Position numbers and translations under genes: made by a program
From: an uncultured Acidimicrobiaceae bacterium
GTDB taxonomy: Bacteria > Actinomycetota > Acidimicrobiia > Acidimicrobiales > Ilumatobacteraceae
Assembly (NCBI GenBank): GCA_903919215.1
Contig: CAIXHI010000465.1
Coordinates: forward strand, 1 to 17,284
Direction: 5' to 3'
DNA: 17,284 nt
Notes under the pieces: generated by a model
The model's database searches: none
Seen by the model: only the letters and a program-made list of their open reading frames with translations
Told to the model about the DNA's origin: nothing
Shown here: one piece after another, positions 13,870 through 17,284 of the stretch
Layout of the letters: each line of letters opens with the position of its first letter
Numbering within the stretch: position 1 is the stretch's first letter

Positions 13870-15141
13870 ATGTCGTCCAGGATCGCCATCATCGGAGCCG
13901 GCTATGTGGGGCTCACCACTGGCGCATGCTTCGCCCACCTCGGCCACGATGTGGTGTGTGCCGACATTGACGAGTCCAAGGTCGAGCGCTTGTCACGGGG
14001 AGAACTGCCGATCTACGAGCCAGGGCTCGAGCAGATCGTCACCGATGCACTGCGGTCCGGTCGGCTGCGTTTCGTCGTCGGTGCGGCGGTCGCTGCCGCC
14101 GAGTGCGAGTTCGCCTACCTGTGCGTTCCCACCCCGCAGGGAGACGATGGCTCCGCCGACCTGTCGTACATCGAGCAGGCCGCGCGGCAGATCGCGCCGG
14201 TGCTGCCGCCGAATGCGGTCGTGGTGAACAAGAGCACCGTGCCGGTGGGTTCAACGAAGGTCGTCGAGCGAGTCCTGGCGCGACCCGATGTGAAGGTGGT
14301 CTCCAACCCCGAGTTCCTGCGCGAGGGATCGGCCGTCGCCGACTTCCTGAAACCCGACCGCATTGTGATCGGCAGCGACGATCAGAGCGCCGCGATCCGC
14401 GTTGCCTCGCTCTACTCCAGTATCGCCGCGCCGTTGATCGTCACCGACCCGGCCTCCGCTGAGACGATCAAGTACGCGGCCAATGCGTTCCTGGCCACCA
14501 AGATCTCCTTCGTCAATGCTGTCGCCGCGATCTGCGAGAACGTTGGTGCCGACATCAACGATGTGGTGCTCGGCATCGGCTACGACAAGCGCATCGGTCA
14601 CGATTTCCTGCGCCCGGGTCCCGGCTGGGGTGGAAGTTGCTTCCCGAAAGACACACGGGCGCTCGTGAAGATCGCCGAAGACGCGAGCTACGACTTCAAC
14701 CTGCTCAAGGGCGTCATCGTCGTCAACGACGAACAGCGTGAACGTATGGTCGACAAGGTGCGCAGCGCTGCAGGTGGCAGCCTCGACGGGGTCGTCATCG
14801 CTGCGTGGGGCCTCACGTTCAAAGCGAACACGGACGACCTTCGCGAGTCGCCCGCACTGGCAATCATCGCCGCCCTCGTCAAGGAAGGCGCGATCGTTCG
14901 CGCCTACGACCCACAGGTTGCGAACGACCTGCCCGGTGTCGAGGTTCATTCCGATGCATTTGCCGCCTGCGAGGGCGCTGCAGTGTTGGTGGTGCTCACT
15001 GAGTGGGACGACTTCCGTTTGATCGACCTCGACGAGGTCCAGCGACGGATGATCGGCACGGAGATCGTCGACACGCGCAACCTGCTCGACCGCGCCGCCG
15101 CCCGGCGCGCTGGCTTCATGTACCGCGGTGTCGGACGATGA
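13870..15141 (+). CDS. ugd: UDP-glucose 6-dehydrogenase
   Basis: 423 residues from the ATG at 13870; a GTG at 13861 is in frame but overlaps the likely -10. GAGYVGL (9-15) binds NAD+, K201 lies in KYAANAFLATKISFVNA, and the catalytic C257 is in GPGWGGSCFPKD. The C-terminal part GLTFKANTDDLRESPAL binds UDP-sugar. It oxidises UDP-glucose twice to UDP-glucuronate. Its stop overlaps the next gene start by four bases (ATGA), so UDP-glucuronate is passed to the decarboxylase made from the same message. It is divergent from galE across a 62-base gap, so UDP-glucose use is shared between the two. Confidence 0.94.
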   Translation: MSSRIAIIGAGYVGLTTGACFAHLGHDVVCADIDESKVERLSRGELPIYEPGLEQIVTDALRSGRLRFVVGAAVAAAECEFAYLCVPTPQGDDGSADLSYIEQAARQIAPVLPPNAVVVNKSTVPVGSTKVVERVLARPDVKVVSNPEFLREGSAVADFLKPDRIVIGSDDQSAAIRVASLYSSIAAPLIVTDPASAETIKYAANAFLATKISFVNAVAAICENVGADINDVVLGIGYDKRIGHDFLRPGPGWGGSCFPKDTRALVKIAEDASYDFNLLKGVIVVNDEQRERMVDKVRSAAGGSLDGVVIAAWGLTFKANTDDLRESPALAIIAALVKEGAIVRAYDPQVANDLPGVEVHSDAFAACEGAAVLVVLTEWDDFRLIDLDEVQRRMIGTEIVDTRNLLDRAAARRAGFMYRGVGR

Positions 15142-16082
15142 CACAACGTGTGGTGCTGGCAGGCGGTGCCGGCTTCCTGGGATCGCACCTGGCCGACTTT
15201 CTACTGGCCCGTGGCGATGAGGTCATCGCTGTCGACAACCTGTGCACCGGTCGTGAGCAGAACGTGGCGCACCTCGTGGACCACCCGCGCTTCCAACTGG
15301 TGCGCCACGACGTCACCCAGCCGTTGACGGTCGATGGTCACGTCGACGCCGTCCTCAACCTCGCCAGTCCGGCGTCGCCGACCGACTTTGCCACGATGCC
15401 GCTGGCAATCCTGCAGGTTGGTTCCGTCGGCACGCGGAACCTGCTCGACCTCGCTGTCGCGAAGCAGGCACGGTTCTTCCTCGCCAGCACCAGCGAGGTC
15501 TATGGCGACCCGCTGGTGACTCCGCAGCCCGAGTCGTACCTCGGCAATGTCAGCTCGATTGGTCCCCGTAGCTGCTACGACGAAGCCAAGCGGTTCAGTG
15601 AGGCGACCACCATGTCGTACCACCGCGTGCACGGTCTGGAGGTGCGCATCGTGCGCATCTTCAACACGTACGGCACGCGTATGCGCCCCGACGACGGGCG
15701 CGTCGTTACCAACTTCGTGTGGCAGGCAATCCGCGGTGAACCCGTCACGCTCTATGGCACGGGTGAGCAGACGCGCAGCTTCTGCTACGTCAGTGACGAG
15801 GTGCGCGGTCTGGCGGCCGTGCTCGACGGTCCGCTCACTGGCCCGGTCAATGTGGGTAACCCCGATGAGTTCACCATGCGCGAGCTCGCCGAACTGGTTG
15901 TCGAACTCCTCGGCTCCGGCAGCCCGATCGTGTTGGCGCCGATGCCACCCGAGCGCGAAGGTGATCCCTTGCAGCGTCGCCCCGACATCACCCTGATCCG
16001 CAGCCAACTCGGGTGGGAACCCAGTGTGTCACTGCGCTCCGGACTGCAACTGATGATCGACGAAGCAACTCGTCAGGGCTGA
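15138..16082 (+). CDS. uxs: UDP-glucuronate decarboxylase (UDP-xylose synthase) type SDR
   Basis: 314 residues. GGAGFLGSH (9-17) binds NAD+, T118-S-E120 with VYGDP and Y147-x3-K151 (CYDEAK) form the active site, and SPASPTDFATMPLAILQVGSVGT, YLGNVSSIGPRSCYDE and QTRSFCYV (211-218) are those of UDP-xylose synthases. It would decarboxylate UDP-glucuronate to UDP-xylose. The ATGA overlap with ugd makes the product of one the substrate of the other. It converges on the ABC ATPase gene with a ten-base overlap of the coding ends. A related dTDP-glucose dehydratase is less likely because the WGN/YLGN-type motif and ugd linkage point to UXS. Confidence 0.9.
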   Translation: MTQRVVLAGGAGFLGSHLADFLLARGDEVIAVDNLCTGREQNVAHLVDHPRFQLVRHDVTQPLTVDGHVDAVLNLASPASPTDFATMPLAILQVGSVGTRNLLDLAVAKQARFFLASTSEVYGDPLVTPQPESYLGNVSSIGPRSCYDEAKRFSEATTMSYHRVHGLEVRIVRIFNTYGTRMRPDDGRVVTNFVWQAIRGEPVTLYGTGEQTRSFCYVSDEVRGLAAVLDGPLTGPVNVGNPDEFTMRELAELVVELLGSGSPIVLAPMPPEREGDPLQRRPDITLIRSQLGWEPSVSLRSGLQLMIDEATRQG

Positions 16083-17275
16083 GGCGAATCGTCGGCGGGC
16101 ATGTGCGCGACGTCGAAGTTGATCGCCGTGTAACCGGCTGCTCGCTGATGGCTGACCACCGAGAGGCTCTGCTCACCCTCGCGTAGGTCGAGCAGGCGAT
16201 CGTGGCGTCGGTCGCTGAGCCGCACTGAGAGGGCGTAGTCGCCGTCGAGCAGCGGAACAGAGCCGGTGGAGAAACTGACCGTACCTTTGCCGTCGAGTCG
16301 GCCGAGGGGAGTACCCAGACGGTCGGTGTCGGTACGGAACACCGTGCGGCCCAGGCGATCGAGGAGTTCGATCTCGAGCTGCGCATCGTCGATCGGCTCG
16401 GCGCTCTCGTACGCGATCTCGATGGTGAGCGCGTCGCCGCTGGTCATGTACGAATGTCCGTGTGACTGACCGGCGTGTTGCACAGCGACATTGGTGATCG
16501 AGGCACCGTCGGCTGCCGAGTGCACCGTGCTGGCGGATTCATGTGAGTGCGCGTGCAGGTGCTCGCGGAATACGCGGATGCTCTCGCCGGGCTCGCCATC
16601 GGCAATGACCCGTCCGTGGTCGAGGACGATCGCCCGATGGCAGATCTCGCGAACCGTGTCGGCGTTGTGGGTGACGAACACGATCGTGCGGCCGGCGTCT
16701 TGGAGTTGTTTGATGCGGTTGATGCACTTCAACTGGAAGACCTCGTCACCCACGGCGAGTACCTCGTCGACCAGCAGGATGTCGGGGTCGAGGTTGATCG
16801 CGACGGCGAAGCCGAGGCGGACATACATACCGCTGGAGTAGTGCTTGACCGGTTCGTCGATGAACGTGTCCAGTTCGGCGAAGTCGACGATCGAGTCGAA
16901 ACGCCGCTCGATCTCCTTGCGGCTGATCCCGAGGAACGCAGCATTGATGTAGACGTTCTCGCGCCCGGTGAGGTCGGGGTGGAAACCTGCGCCGAGTTCG
17001 AGCAGCGATGCGATGCGACCCCTCAGCTGCACCTGACCGGTGGTGGGTCGCAGAATGCCGCTGATGCACTTCAGCAGGGTGCTCTTGCCGGAGCCGTTAT
17101 GGCCGAGGATGCCCAGCGTCTCGCCTTGCGGAATGGTGAGGTCGAGTTCATGCAAGGCCGTGAAATCACGTCGTTTCGAGCGACCGAGATGGATCACCCG
17201 GTCCTTCAACGAATCGGCCTGCGCGGTGTGGAGGCGGAAGACCTTGGAGACGCCAGTGGCGACGATGGCGTCCAT
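16073..17275 (-). CDS. ABC transporter ATPase for polysaccharide export (Wzt/TagH-like)
   Basis: 400 residues. Walker A is GHNGSGKST (58-66), the signature is YSSGM (146-150) as usual in polysaccharide and teichoic acid exporters, Walker B is DILLVDE (165-171), and H203 is the switch His. A His-rich linker (about 238-252) leads to a beta-rich C-terminal domain (about 255-400, e.g. SGDALTIEIAYES and DGDYALSVRLSDR) like the glycan-binding Wzt C-domain. It would energise export of a lipid-linked glycan through a partner permease. Its ATG overlaps a TGA from the same strand at the window edge (TGATG), suggesting that the permease gene lies immediately upstream. It ends inside the end of uxs. Confidence 0.92.
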   Translation of the reverse strand: MDAIVATGVSKVFRLHTAQADSLKDRVIHLGRSKRRDFTALHELDLTIPQGETLGILGHNGSGKSTLLKCISGILRPTTGQVQLRGRIASLLELGAGFHPDLTGRENVYINAAFLGISRKEIERRFDSIVDFAELDTFIDEPVKHYSSGMYVRLGFAVAINLDPDILLVDEVLAVGDEVFQLKCINRIKQLQDAGRTIVFVTHNADTVREICHRAIVLDHGRVIADGEPGESIRVFREHLHAHSHESASTVHSAADGASITNVAVQHAGQSHGHSYMTSGDALTIEIAYESAEPIDDAQLEIELLDRLGRTVFRTDTDRLGTPLGRLDGKGTVSFSTGSVPLLDGDYALSVRLSDRRHDRLLDLREGEQSLSVVSHQRAAGYTAINFDVAHMPADDSPQP

Positions 17276-17284
17276 CAGAGGGTC
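17275..17284 (-). CDS. end of an upstream gene, probably the ABC permease
   Basis: The minus strand reads CTCTGATG at the edge: a TGA overlapping the A of the ATPase ATG by one base. Only two codons (Thr, Leu) and the stop are visible. That it is the permease is inference from the usual order permease-ATPase in such exporters. Confidence 0.25.

Noticed and set aside
14251..16007. Long minus-strand frames opposite ugd and uxs
   Set aside because: Both plus-strand genes have complete family motifs; the opposite frames show none.

Overview
The window is a dense, high-GC stretch of about 17.3 kb with no gap above 120 bases. It looks like the chromosome of an actinobacterium, probably of the Acidimicrobiia or a related lineage. 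The support is a mycothiol-type maleylpyruvate isomerase-family (MDMPI) protein, several fatty-acid or sterol-type enzymes (FAS1-like/MaoC dehydratase, ChsE/FadE-like acyl-CoA dehydrogenase, SCP-2-like protein), GTG and TTG starts, and frequent apparent leaderless promoters. The species assignment is inference. I found no rRNA, tRNA, insertion sequence or CRISPR.

Left part (1-4285): the 3' part of a double hot-dog dehydratase gene runs rightward. It meets a tight leftward four-gene operon: a ferritin-like diiron protein, an SCP-2-like protein, a small Cys/His protein, and a two-cluster ferredoxin with extra zinc-ribbon-like cysteines. A perfect 13-bp inverted repeat lies upstream of this operon, between it and a divergent PAQR/hemolysin III (TrhA) gene. 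The operon is my best candidate for an undescribed system: a diiron oxygenase with its own electron donor and a lipid-binding partner.

Middle part (4286-8302): a TetR regulator is divergent from a DHA2-type MFS exporter, which is followed after 13 bases by a beta-lactamase-fold serine hydrolase. A near-palindromic operator fills the 30-base gap between TetR and MFS. Next comes a VapBC-type toxin-antitoxin pair whose antitoxin start codon touches a 20-bp palindrome.

Right-middle (8346-11808): an acyl-CoA dehydrogenase, a small membrane-anchored protein of unknown function, a 13-bp tandem repeat holding the stop codons of two convergent genes, an MDMPI-family protein, a 74-residue unknown protein, and an alpha/beta hydrolase in which Asn replaces the expected nucleophile Ser.

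Right end (11815-17284): a surface-polysaccharide cluster. galE and a GT2 glycosyltransferase run leftward. UDP-glucose dehydrogenase and a UDP-xylose synthase-like decarboxylase run rightward. A Wzt/TagH-type ABC ATPase runs leftward from the window edge. Together they would make UDP-galactose, UDP-glucuronate and UDP-xylose, transfer a sugar, and power glycan export.

A recurring pattern is a TANNNT-like -10 element 5 to 11 bases before the start codon of first genes, whereas genes inside operons more often carry Shine-Dalgarno sequences or overlap their upstream neighbour. In two divergent pairs the two -10 elements overlap symmetrically.
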